A stretch of DNA of 64,000 nucleotides. It comes from Leuctra nigra. Lineage: Eukaryota; Arthropoda; Insecta; Plecoptera; Leuctridae. This document shows, in pieces, positions 1-13,000 of the stretch (position 1 is its first letter; each line of letters starts with the position of its first letter). Where the stretch lies: contig OW203768.1 of NCBI GenBank assembly GCA_934045905.1, positions 12,242,316 to 12,306,315 of the forward strand, given 5' to 3'. A program made the translations under genes and the position numbers. Under the pieces are notes generated by a model. That model did no database searches. It saw only the letters and a program-made list of their open reading frames with translations, and was not told the origin of the DNA.

Positions 1-27
1 GCTCCATTTCTTGGGATATTAAATATC

Positions 28-391
28 GATACCCTAACTGCAGAACCTCTTATATGCAATTTTTATAAATTTTACTGGGACATCTTCCAAAAAGCAAACG
101 ATTATGTTTAACATATATTTACATCATAATAAGATGAAAATAATTGAATTCTTCAATTTCTGAAGCTCGTATGACCTTAGACAACAATTTTATGTCATCA
201 GAGAGTGCTTTTCATGTTTTTCCATGCATTTTCATACGAGGAAATTTGGAAAAAGTGACATAGAGGAATGTTCTTTGTCTGATCAACCCAAACTTTTGCA
301 ACAACATGAAATGATATATTTTCCATTTTTTTGGGTTAAAAAGTCAATTTTTAAAAAAAGTGCATACAAGAGGTTTTGCAGTTAGGGTATC
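28..391. mobile_element. MITE with about 31-bp terminal inverted repeats
   Basis: The left end GATACCCTAACTGCAGAACC (28-58) is mirrored by TGCATACAAGAGG ... GTTAGGGTATC (361-391). The arms stay alike for about 50 bp with a few changes. The flanks AATATC and AATATG suggest a short AT-rich target duplication. No coding capacity in 364 bp. Superfamily not assigned. Confidence 0.75.
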
Positions 392-949
392 AATATGGCA
401 ACAGCTTTATAGTCCACTTTGAACACCAATCAACTTGATCGGTAGAGCTTATGTCCTTGAAAATGGACTTTCTATAAAATATTAAAGCTCTTGAAAGTAT
501 TAACTTCCCAAGACACCGAGCCTTTTTTATGTGTATTATATTCACTTTTACTTGTGTTATAGATAGTACCTATTGTTCTTGTTTAAAATGATCATACAAT
601 TTACTAATCAAACCTAAAAATAGTCCCTAAACTATGCATATATTTACTCCATCTCATTGAAAATTGATTCTAGAACATGAATGTATTTTTTGATTTGTGT
701 TGACAAGAAAAAAAGTTTGGTAAAATCATATATTTATTGAACATTAAAAAATCAAAGAATGGTTGACATAAATCTATACCAATAAATTTTGTCAATTTGA
801 AATTGAAAGGAACAACTATTCAAAAACATGTTTCCAGTCCCCAGGAACCCCCGCCATCGGTGGACACCCGTGTTAAAGCAGTGTCAGTGAGGGATTAAAC
901 GGAAGCTCGGTACATGCGAACACCGCTTTGCGCGTGGGCGCGCACTCAC

Positions 950-1025
950 CTGACATAGGGGCCTTGGAGGCGGAGAAGGAACCTTTCCTCGGGATACTGT
1001 TGGCGCGGATCTTCGTCGCCGATCT
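950..1025 (-). CDS. chb: CLASP coding exon 7 (basic/Ser linker)
   Basis: A 76-nt exon between acceptor CGTGCTGTTGCAG and donor GTGAGTGCG. It enters in phase 0 from the microexon and leaves in phase 1. It encodes RSATKIRANSIPRKG then SFSASKAPMS, a basic Ser-rich linker of the sort that links CLASP TOG1 to TOG2. Codons are GC-richer than the surroundings. The next exon lies left of position 1. Confidence 0.72.
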
Positions 1026-4000
1026 CTGCAACAGCACGGAACACTTCGATGCAACGCAGATCGACAAGTTCGAAATACACAGTAATATTCAGATGTGTGT
1101 GGCACTATTTACTAGGTAAGCAGTGTTGTGACTTATATAAATAAAATTATCAAAGGTCGGTGACAGGCAAAGATGAACCCGCGCTAGCATGGGCCGGCCT
1201 ATACCTGGCAATGCTAAACAGGGTTCATCTTTGCCTGTCCCCGACATTACATAATTATCTAGATAATTATTTTTTATCTATTATCTTATCTAGATAATTA
1301 AATAATTGAATTAGTTATCTTTATCTTTATCTACAGTACATTCGACACGGAATTTTCAGCAACGAGAAATCTAGTTTTTGTTTGGAATCCCTATTTTCAA
1401 TGCTAATTTTGGCTAAATTTCTGGCACTACCTCCATTCCAACCCATATCAATAGAGGAGCAAAGAAAAATCACGTTTCTGAGGTGTATACAGCATTTATT
1501 GGCGATTGCTGAAAGGTCCGGTCCGAATGGAGTATAGATAAAAATATTGTTTTCTATTGGCAATGATCTAGATATGCATTTTAAATATGCATATTAACTT
1601 AACTATAACTATTTAAAACTCCATTGTTTAACCATTTTAGCCATGGTTTAACTTTGAATACTGACTGGTAGGTTCTTAAAACAATTATAAATCTGCAGAG
1701 ATATGTATAATTTTTTTAAAATTCATATCATAAGTACCTACTTAAAATTCATAATGTGTATCATTCTAGTTATGACCAAAAATATTTACTAACGCTATTT
1801 TAATTATTGGTAGACAGTGCTCAACATAATCCTCATCTTTATCCTTATAATTATTAATTTGTCAATAGTAGTGTTCAAAAGAAAAAAACAACGATTTGTT
1901 TTCCCATTTAAAAGATATGATTGATTAATGACCAATGAAATAACACATGTGACAAGTGGAGATAAACTACGAGCTCAAAAGTCAATTATTTTGACAATCA
2001 GTAAGGTCAAGCCAACAATTAACAGATGTCGCACTGGCTATTGACAGTTGACCTGACATAACTAGTTTTCTGAACCGCCCAACAAGAGGTCGTAAAAACT
2101 ATTCAATTAGTCGACACTGACAAATTAGTACTTATTATTTGCATCTTGTTGACAACTCCTAACTGACCAGCGCAACCTCGAGTTAAATACTTGTCGCAAA
2201 GTTGAAAAGACGTCACTGGTATTCATGAACTTTACCAGTGACAGAAGTCAAGATAAAAACTGATGAATACAAATTCTTCTCAAACAAACCTAGGATGTTT
2301 TGCACGTCGGTTATATGGAGATAAAAATGAATGTTATCCACAACAATAAACATGCGGGTAACTATTTGATGTAATACAAAACGTGGGACATTTACATGAA
2401 GTTCGTGCAAAGCATGCAGATGTTATGACGTTCGGTTCGTTGCAGTTTCAAAAGTAATAGTTGTAGTTAGTTGTGATTTGTTTGACTGTGTGCACAGTTT
2501 ATGATAATAAGCCTTCACTAATGACACGATACAGAGGTCTAAAGTGAAGTAATGAGAGGTGAACGTCTAATTATGTTCCAATAAAGTCAAATGTGTACAT
2601 AAAAAAGTGTATTGGGTTTGATATTGAGTTAGAGGTAGGTAACTATCCAATTTTTGTATAACATTTTGAACCGAGAAACACATTATATTTTTTGCTATTT
2701 TAACTCCACTCTTCCAACCCGTTTTTTGCAACTTATCTATAATTTTCACACTGGCACAGGCAATGATTTGGTTTTGAGCAAGTTTTCGAAAAAAATTAAT
2801 GACCTTAAAAAATCAATCAACATCTGATCGGATAAAAAAAATACCAAAGCATGTACACGTAACATAAAATACCCATAACATCAACTCGAAACGATTTGCT
2901 AATAGATTTCGTCTGCCAAAAAAATGGAGGCCAATATCTTGAGAAGATAGCAAGCGATTATCTTCGTTTTAAACACCAGAATCCAATCTGAACGTATCGG
3001 TAATAGCCCAGTTCCTAGCCAAGGATCAGGTAAATTATCTGTAACATTTGGACGCTTATTATCACGCGCCCAAGAGGAAACAATTCGACCTGGATGTTGA
3101 TACAGAGTGTCCTTGCCATAATCCCGCCATTGAGATCTGTGTTCACACTGCGAGGTTGGTTTACAGAGATGATGCTGTGCGCTGCCACTCAGGTACACAC
3201 AGTACCTGGGAACGCCTTTTAATTAAGGACCTAGCTAACTAGTGAATAAAATTAAGCCGAAGGCTGTGATTATATTCTTACATCTTGATTAAATTAGTGA
3301 TGACTTCAACTACACATAAAAAGTAGTTTTGGTAATTAAGAATTACAAGATTCGAATTGATTTGAATTTCCCGCCGCTGAGCACGTGGTTGTGTTTTGGA
3401 CAGTGACGTCAGGGGTGGTAGAAATGATTTTGTTTGACTAATGACTAGTATCATTATGCATCTTTAGCACAAGCTTGTTTTCTCTATTCAAACACATTTT
3501 TCTAGAAAAAAATCACCGAGTTATTTGTTTTGAAAATTGCATTCCTGAGCGCGCTAATTTATTACACACGTAAGCATGTTCATGTGCAGAGATTTCTCTA
3601 TCTACCGCACGGGAATTCCAGTGCAGCACCACTAGAGTGCAGCGAGTCAAGGGCTAGAACAAGGGTACTCACGACTGCCGCTGCGTCGGGTTCGTCATCG
3701 CGTGATCCTGCAACACAAGAAACAAGACACGACATTAGTTAGACAGCTGATTGCAGTATCAATCACATGATGAGGGATGACTCTGTAGCGCGGTAAAACT
3801 GCACAATTACCACATTAATGTCAATTAGCACCACATTTGTCTGCAATTGCGGGCAATTATGTAGTGGGCATCACTCAAGAACTAATCATAAGGTTTAGCC
3901 GCCCCACAGTTGTCAATTTAACAAGTGGAGGTGTTCGATGATGTCAACCATATTCTCCAAACACTTGACGATCGCTGAACGTTATACCATTATGTTTGCG

Positions 4001-7000
4001 ATCAGATCATATCCATATATTTAAAATACGACTAATAAGAAGCATATTGTTGTACTGTGTCAGGTTTCCCTGCAACTTGGTAAAATGTAAGACGACCTCG
4101 GCCGTCGCAGCGGAAAATTTGACCTTGACGCATTACGTTCCCCCGCTTTGCCAGGAGTTTCATACCCCGAACAAAGAAGCGTTTGTCAATGATCAATGAA
4201 CTTTAGGGGAAGTTCAAGCGTAACTTTTGTGCGAAGTTACAGCCAACCCTTGATAAAAAACAGAGAGTATCATACTGCATGGTATCCTCGAGGTGTCAGA
4301 CGAAGAACAATGAGATATGCGATGCAGACGAGGTCGGGCTTGACGTATGAACGTGTCCGCCACCTCCTCGCCGAGGACAGGCGGGGTGGCGCCACGTCAG
4401 TGCATCAGCCACACGTGGCAATTAGCAATTCAACCTGCCTCTCAACATCAATCAACAGTAAGAACCCCACAGGTACACCCGGCTCCAAGTAGTAGGGGAG
4501 CAAATGTAATTCCGCTCGATTGGAGTGCCGAAATTGATTTTTTCATAACTATCGATTGTTTACATCATTCTTAATATTACCTGACGTGCCTTCAATTTTT
4601 TTGGTGGCCATCTTGGAAAATATGGCGGAAAACGAACGAAAAACGTAAATTTTCCAAATTATTTAATTGATGGTAAAGGAAATATTGAAAAATTATGAAA
4701 TAATTCACTAAAACTAACTCAAATATAGTGACTTGAAAAAAAAAATACGCCGTAAACAAAAAATTAAAAAAAATTAAAAAAAATATAAGTTTTTTTCTAA
4801 AAAAACATAATTTTTTTTAAAACGCATATTGTTCAAAATGAAATTGTCTACAAATTTTAATTCTACATATTTTAGTCTAAGTCTACGCGTTTCATAATAA
4901 ATTGAGAGCAAAAAAACACAGAAACGTGATTGGTCAATTCCAACAATGAAAAAATAAAATTCGTTCACGGCGTATTTTTTTTTCAAGTCCCCATATTTGA
5001 GTTAGTTTTAGTGAATTATTTCATAATTTTTCAACCTTCACTCTACCAACAATTAAATAATTTGTAAAATGAACGTTTTCCGCCATATTTTCCAAGATGG
5101 CCACCCAAAAAATTGAAGGCACGTCAGGTTATATTAAGAATTATGTAAACAATCGATAATTATGAAAAAATCAATTTCGGCACTCCAATCGAGCGGAAAG
5201 CATTTTTTCTACACTTGAACCTGCACTAAAGTGTTCGTACTGTCTTTCTCATAAGAACACAATGTATAAAACGGTAGGAACACTTGGAGGTGGGTGTACA
5301 GTGAGATTCAGAAGAAGGCGGTCGTAGTGCCCCTGTGCCAGGCAGTATGCAAAGGGGCACTCCGACCGCCTTCTTCTGAATCTCACTGTACATAAGGTAC
5401 GAATACGAACACGGACTCCACTTTACAACTTTCTGGTCCGAAATGTAGCGAAAAACTGAATCCTTCCTGGATTTGTAGTAAAGAAGAGCTGTCTTATTTT
5501 ACATGAAGATTCGTTTAGTAACGTAACGTAGATAACTTTCTTTGGATTTGGGAGAGTTAGAAGACGCCTGAAGTCATTGCAAATGTTAATACACTTATGG
5601 AATAAATTAAAACCATACGCGACCTATGGATGTTATTGTGTAATTTACAGGTTTCACAGTAACTACCTGCAGTTCAACACAAAATAAAGCTACAGAGGGT
5701 AACTTGGGTCGCATGTCGATCATCTGCAGACGGTAGTTACCACTTAGTCAAAAGTAGCCTGTAAAAGTTTGCCTATGGGATCCAATGAACTACATACAAA
5801 TGTAAAACAATTAACTTAATTATGCTAATTTAATATAAATGCTTTACCAAAGTGTCACACACGTAATGCAACAACTACGAATAAAAATCATTATGCGAGT
5901 CGTGTTTCTGTTCTGGGGTTTGCCGGAATGCCATCAGCATCCTAGGCGTTGCCATCTCTATGAAGACGCTACACTACGGCATATCGCACGGCCTTCCAGC
6001 ATCCACATGTATCAAGCAGATTCTTCGCACACACGACCACCTTGCTGATGGCACCTGTTGAGTGTGCGGTGCCAACACCGGCCAAGGATATGCGCGGCAA
6101 AAACGTGTTCGAAATCACGAGCTCTCAAGTGCGTTTAAATTTAGAAGTAAAAAAGTGATGTTATGTGAGGTTAAGGTTAGACAGTTTATACGATGTTATG
6201 CACATAAATATTTACTTAACTAGCGATGTGACATTCATCTCTTACTATTACGTGTTTTAGATGCTAAAAATGTAAATTTGAAATAAAATTGTATTTTAGA
6301 AACTAATTTCACTTTGTGAGTAAGTCATTTGACCATGGAATTTGACGTTCAAAATGACATCAAATAATCCGTTTTTAATTTTGTCTGCAATCTTATAAAT
6401 ATTCTTGGTTATGACTTGACAAAAATGTCTGTTTATGGGATGTAATGAACTACAATTACAGATAATGAACTTAATAATATACTAAAATGATAATAGATGT
6501 TTTGCTAAAACACGTAAAATGAGTCATAGGGAGTAGTAACAATGTACCAGGAAAGTTGTCAGTCCATTTAGCTCTAAAAAAAACACGCAAAAGTTCGATT
6601 CCTGTATTCATATGACAACTAGGAAGCATATTGCCACACATCGCATGTAAAACAATTATGCAATTAGTGAGATCACAGCTGTGTACATACATACCAACCT
6701 TGTCGTCAATAGTAATTATAGCCGAGATAATACCCGAGGAAATCAACTATTCAAAATATGTATAATATCTCAATCAGCATGGCGTCATTTCTAACTCCAC
6801 ACGATCTTATGCGCAACATTGGATGGAAATGCAACTGCAAGGAATTGTTCCAAGCCTCGATAACTTACATCAAAATTCAAAACACATTCAAACTTAACAT
6901 TAAATTGTAAATGATAAAACATTATAAATGTGTGCCATCAAGTAAAGAAATAACATTTATGTGCCCGAATGTTTTCATGGTAGCTAAAGCAAAAAATATA

Positions 7001-10000
7001 AGAAAAAAATTCACAACACCTGGAATAATTCAACGCAGATTAATGTTTTCGACAAGTACTCCTACTAATTTAAAAACATATTTTGCTGTTTTGGAGTAAA
7101 GCTCCAAGTTCACGGCAAATTTTTAGATAATATAAAATTGTATAAAATTATTATAAAGCCCCATTTACACGGTGCAATTTCTTGAAGAACTTCCGTGTCA
7201 TATTCCCATTTTTCATACAATTTTGTATTTACACTGTCACAGAACTTAAAACATGTTCTAATTTCCATTCAAGAAGTGTGACACAGAAGTGTGGTACAGA
7301 AGTTGTACAAGAAATTGCACCGTGTAAATGGGGCTAACAACCGAAATCTTTCCTTTTTCATTTATTATATTCCTCAATTAAGTTATTTAATTATTGTTTT
7401 CACATCTAGTTGTCTCCTTGCTGTGTATAAATATGTTCAATAACGTCTTTATCTGAAGTCAAAACTATCAATATTTACCCTACTAATAGCACATTGGAGC
7501 ATGAACATTGTAAAACCAGGACAAAGTACTGCGTATGCAAAACCGGTCCTTGGACAAATAGTCAATTATCTCGATGACTGGTCAATATTTGCCGACCTAA
7601 TCTCCAAGCCATGCACCCTCACGGCCAGTACAAGGCGATGACGCAATACTAGTTGGTATTCCACCCGCACTCCGTAGGCAACTGGTTCCCGACCAGGACC
7701 TAGCCGAGCCCCGTAGCCCCAGCGCCCGATACCAATCAGAAACAATGCTTTTTACAAATGCACAATGCGCACTTATAATTGCTATCTGGTTGGTTCTGCA
7801 AGCTGGCTGCATGTTGCGGGCGGGTGTGAGGTGAAGAAGGTTTTCCACTTTTCAACGTCACCTGGCGTTCTGTCAGGTTTCAAAACATCTTCTTCTCCAA
7901 GTGCCAAGTAGAACTCCGCGACCTTCCCGTAAGGAATTGGAAGAAGAATGAACATTGGCTGGGAATAACGGGTAAATAGTGGTAGGGTATTTATAGATCG
8001 TTTCAAGTGAACTTTAAACAGCGTTCCACAGCTAATTTTTTAATTTTTAGGCAGATTTTCCGAAAATTACGAATTTTACGTTTTTTTTTTATTTCTGGTA
8101 AGTCTGCGTCAGTTTGCCAGTATAGGAATCGCCTGATGCAGGAGCACAAGCCCAGGGACCCTATTCTGGAACTTTTAAATCCCCAATTCTGATGGAATTC
8201 GATTCGCATGCAATGATAATTCTTATGACCGTGACCGGATTCCATCAGAATGGAATTGGGAAATTGTTCTAGAATAGACCTCCAGGAGGCCTATTCTACG
8301 TTTTCTCAATTCCATTCTGATGGAATCCGGCTCACAGCCATAAGAATTAACATTGCATGGAATCGAATTCCACCAGCATTAGGAATTTAAAAGATCTATC
8401 GAATCGCCTTCCGATATCTCATCCAATTAGTTAGCAACAGAAGAAAGCGGCATTCGTTTTTCCCCACAATTGTCATGTTTTTGCGCGCGCCGCAACGCAA
8501 GTCTCCGCTGCACTAGTACACACAGATCAACCAACTCGTTCTCCTCCGCGCGCACAGCATCCTAATGGACCACTTTCCACCTCGCAGCCAGACAAACACG
8601 TCTCGCGCTTCCGTCTCGCAGGCGGATCGAACCCGCGACCCCGCGCAGTGCAGGTAGAAATCGAAATTACTCATTAACTCTTAGACAAGTTATAAAGTTA
8701 TTAAAACATACCCGATACAGATGTTTGACATTACGTAAAACGGACTAGAAAGGTATGCAATTTATTAAAATATCACGTACTATAATTTGATATCTTTAAA
8801 GTTGTCAAAAGTGAATTTTGAAAGCGTGCATAGAGCTGTATGGTGGGGTATTTTGCTTCTATTTACCTACGTCGATTTTTGAACTTTAAAAAAGGTGAAA
8901 ACATTCGAGCAAGGTTAAAACGCATGTGAAATAATTGAGGAAATCACCAATAAAGTTCACTACAAAGTGTTTGACAGCTGTCTTTAAAGACTATACTTGT
9001 CACTAAATAGTCTCCTAACTTGACAAGGTTACCAACGTAATGAGGAAGCCGAAATCATCCCCAGGAGTATAATTTCAAAACATGAGAGAGGGGAGTATGT
9101 TTAGAATATCTACAAGACATTAAAGATGATTGATGCAATATAGTGCAATTGTTTTTTTTCCACTTTTTTCTGGGCCTTAACGTCGCACTGTTTTGCAGCG
9201 AGGCTAATGGCGACGGATGAATGATTATGATGATGATTGGGAGATGATGGTGAAGAGTATAGGTAAGGATGGAAGGTGGGAAGGAGTCGGTCGTGGCCTA
9301 TTAGTAGGGTACCTTCCCAGCATTTGCCTGTCGACTGAGGGAATACCACGATAAAACCCCAGCCAGGAAGGACGGCCGCGGGAATCGAACCCGGGCATCG
9401 GGAATACAAGTTCAGAGCGTTACCACTCAGCCATTTCTCGTCTGCAAATTGAATTCCCTTCGGCAACAATCCCGCGCTAAGGCCTGTAGAACTGCAACAA
9501 GAGCGAGCGGTGCACTTGCTGCCATGGCAACAGGAGCACGAGGGGAGGCTGAGGGGGGAGATTGCGCTAGGTCAGGGGCAGGGGCGAGGGGGCACACAAT
9601 TAACACGGGCGCAGGGGAGCAATGTTTTCACAGAGGGGAACAGGGGAGCTCTCGATACAACACGGTAGTGGCTTCATACAAGTTAAGTCTAAAGCCGCAC
9701 GAGGAATAGATATGCTGATCATTGCAGGCCTGCCACTGAGTAACTAAGCCAAAGAAAATCTAAAAGGTCAGGACATAAAAAAAGTCTAAAAATGCATATT
9801 GAGCACTCAATCATATTGGTATCAATTTATTTATATCATTTCCTAACATTTTCTATCAATGCCATTTATTTAGGTGAATTGGCAAAAAATTCTAACCAAC
9901 CGTAAAGGGTTAGGGAGAATGTCCAAGATACCCCGCAGGGCACTTTTTAAAATTTTAACGAATTTTTAATGGTCAAATGTAATTGGTCATGCTTTATTAA

Positions 10001-13000
10001 TTGTTTAGAAGTTTTACATTTAAAAGTAAAAATAGTACTATCTTCAAAAAAAAGGGTTTCGAAAAGGTCTGTTTTTGTATTTTATAGTTTAAAAAGTCCA
10101 GAATAGGCGAATGGTCAAGAAAAAAGCCAACAATTTCTTACAGTGACACCCTGCTTTGGTGTGGGGCCTTATTCGGTTGCCAATTCACACAATTTAAATA
10201 CCAAAAGCCACTTTCCAAATCTTGAAGTTAGATTCGAATATGTAAGTTGTACTGTCTAGAAATCCTTTAGCTGCTGAGAAAACAATGCTATTTCCCTTCA
10301 TGATGTGTATCTATAAGATGTTGTTGCGAGATGAATGGGATCGCGTGGAAGTAGCGTCACAGCAGGAAGGAGCATGGGAAAGATGCTGTGCAGAGAGTCG
10401 AGATGAGCCACGACATCCCAGCTGATCACTGACCTCCTCGTAGTAAACATTGCCAGTGTCTCGGAATGACAGCTCACAAATCATCTGTCATCATCACACA
10501 TAATCTAAACATTGGCAGATCTTTCAACACTTCTAGAGACGAAAAGGAAGATTTGCCATAATGTCAACAATAACCTTGACTAAACGGCGACGTTCGTAAA
10601 ACGTGGAATTCGACGAACCCGATGATTATGTTTCTAACCTTCAGCAATATTTAAATGACACTGTAAAATTTTATATGTACCACTATGCTTGAGAAGTTAG
10701 TTCCTGAGGAAGATTCCAATATGAAATCGGAACGGCGCATATTATCCGATGAGATGGTTTTGTCTACGCTCGACGCTGGAGGGCCGCGCTGGGTTATCCC
10801 CCATGTATCCCCATCATTCTGTATCCCCACGGAGCTCCCCTCCTGCCCCGTGTTGATAGTCAATCATCGCTACTGCTGCGGGCGACACGAGATCAGCCAC
10901 CTCCAACACCAACGCTGGACCAGATTCTAAAATTTTACCATCTTCGAACGTTATACAAAGCTTTACCAACACCCCAACCAATAATAATCTCATAGAAGCA
11001 ATTGCGTCTAAAGCTTGTCTTCCATGAACGCGAATTCGCGACGCGATTCAGGACCTCATTGGCTGAGATGGCCAACATGGCGTTGCGTATTCGCGTGTGA
11101 TGGAAATGATTTTAAGTAGAATGTGAGCCTCGAGGCCGCAAAGGGTGAGGAAATAGTCGGGAAATATCTTCAATCAGATTGGCAGATTAGATAGAGGAGA
11201 TTTCATTTAAATACGGCTGCGTACTAAATGGGTTATTGGAGATGGTATTTCCTAAGTATCGCTATAACTTTTAAACCATTCAATAAAAGTGTAAAATAAT
11301 TAGCAAACTAATTTGTTGTGCTAACTCGTAGATAATCTGACAAAACTAGAGAAATTTCAGATTTTCCACGAGTTTGGGCACAAATATTGAATTTATGAGA
11401 TGGCGTTTGTATTGCTAAGGTCGACTACAAAAAATATTTTTAAAAATATTCGCAAATTGAATGGATAACAAAAGTTATGTCGATATTTAGAAATATTATC
11501 GCCTAAGATCCGACGCGGCCACAGGAGGTCAATCCTAAATTTCCTTGTCGTATCGTTTCACTCGATACGGTCTCACTGCTATGGTCGGTGACAGGCAAAG
11601 ATGAACCCTGTTTAGCATTGCCAGGTATAGGCCGGCCCATGCTAGCGCGGGTTCATCTTTGCCTGTCACCGACCTTATCTATCGGCGCCACGCGGGAGAT
11701 GAGTCACGTGAGAAGTGGCACAATGTCGACCGCACGGCTGTCACCGAGTGACGAGGTGTCACGCTTTGTCACGCATCTCGCCGCAGCCTCCGCGCTGGGG
11801 TTACCTCGCTGGACCGCTGCCAAGCGATCGCATTCGATACACAATCAATCATCAACCAAGCACGATCACAAGCAAAAGGGATCCGCACAATACAATGACT
11901 AACTTTTTGCCATTTTGATTTGTATTTGATTAAATATTCCCAGGATCGACTTGTATTTTTCAAAACTGATACCTTCATATCACGTTATTTTTTTCACAGT
12001 TCTGGAACTCGGCTAATGGCGCCGGAAAAAAACAATTATGCAGATGGTGATTATAAGATGATGAACGGTGTGAATTGAAAGTAGTCTTGGCTGCTTTGGA
12101 AAAGTCATAGCATTTAACTCTCGGTTGAGGGAAGTCACAAAATTTCTTTCAGGAACGATGGCGCCGTGAATCGAAGCCGGGTATCCGGAATGCAATTCAG
12201 AGCGTTATCCAACTTGCTCATATCTAGTTCATGACGTGTGAAAATGTCCATTACAAAACCATCATTCTGAGACTTTTCATCCTAGATCTGGAGTTGCCAC
12301 TATAATCCCACAATAACAGCATCCAAGTATCAATAAACTACTAACAGGGATTAGCATCAACGTGATGCGCTGTGGAATAAGAAGTGTTCGTGTACCTAAG
12401 CTCCTGTGCCGGGTCCTGGCGTGGACGTCGCACTGACAGCCGCGACACTTGCCGCCGGGGTGCTTGATGACGTCGTCGAACTGCAGGATCCACCAGGCGT
12501 CGACGTCGAACAAGATCGGGTCCACGTCGCTCACGGGCATGTTGATGCGGTCACCACCCTCTCGACCTTGCCGTGTCTAGCACACGCTCACGTCACCGCC
12601 CTCTTGACGCGCACCACACGTCCAGCGTCGCGCTCGGTTCACTTCACCACCCTCTTGACGGGCACAACACGTCCAGCGTCGCGCTCGATAACCTTCACCA
12701 CCCTCTCGACGGGCACCACACGTCCGTCACGCTCGATAACCTTCACCACCCTCTTGACGGGCACCCCACGTTCGCAGTCGACACTAGGCGAGCACTACGA
12801 GCTCTGCCCCACGGACAAGGTACACTAACAGACCCATGGTAGGCTCGCACAGTTTTCACAAATTAATAGAAATCACTGTCCCTTCAATAATTCTGAAGCT
12901 GTTCACAAGTTTCAAGCAGGCAGAAGAAAGGTGTTCATACGCTGATGTCTATTTGCGTTAAGCACCCTCTTACTGGGTTCGCCGTTAGAGTCACCTCCTT

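Noticed and set aside
5905..6100. GC-rich patch with TGCCATCAGCA ... TGCTGATGGCA as exon or element
   Set aside because: The inverted repeat is only 11 bp, and no frame or splice pair is convincing.
9110..9469. 119-codon minus-strand frame
   Set aside because: It coincides with a tRNA-derived SINE, including its A and B boxes, so it is unlikely to be a protein gene.
12406..12842. Plus-strand 140- and 89-codon frames as a repeat protein gene
   Set aside because: They overlie a minisatellite. Codon bias favours the minus strand, and no start context or domain supports them.
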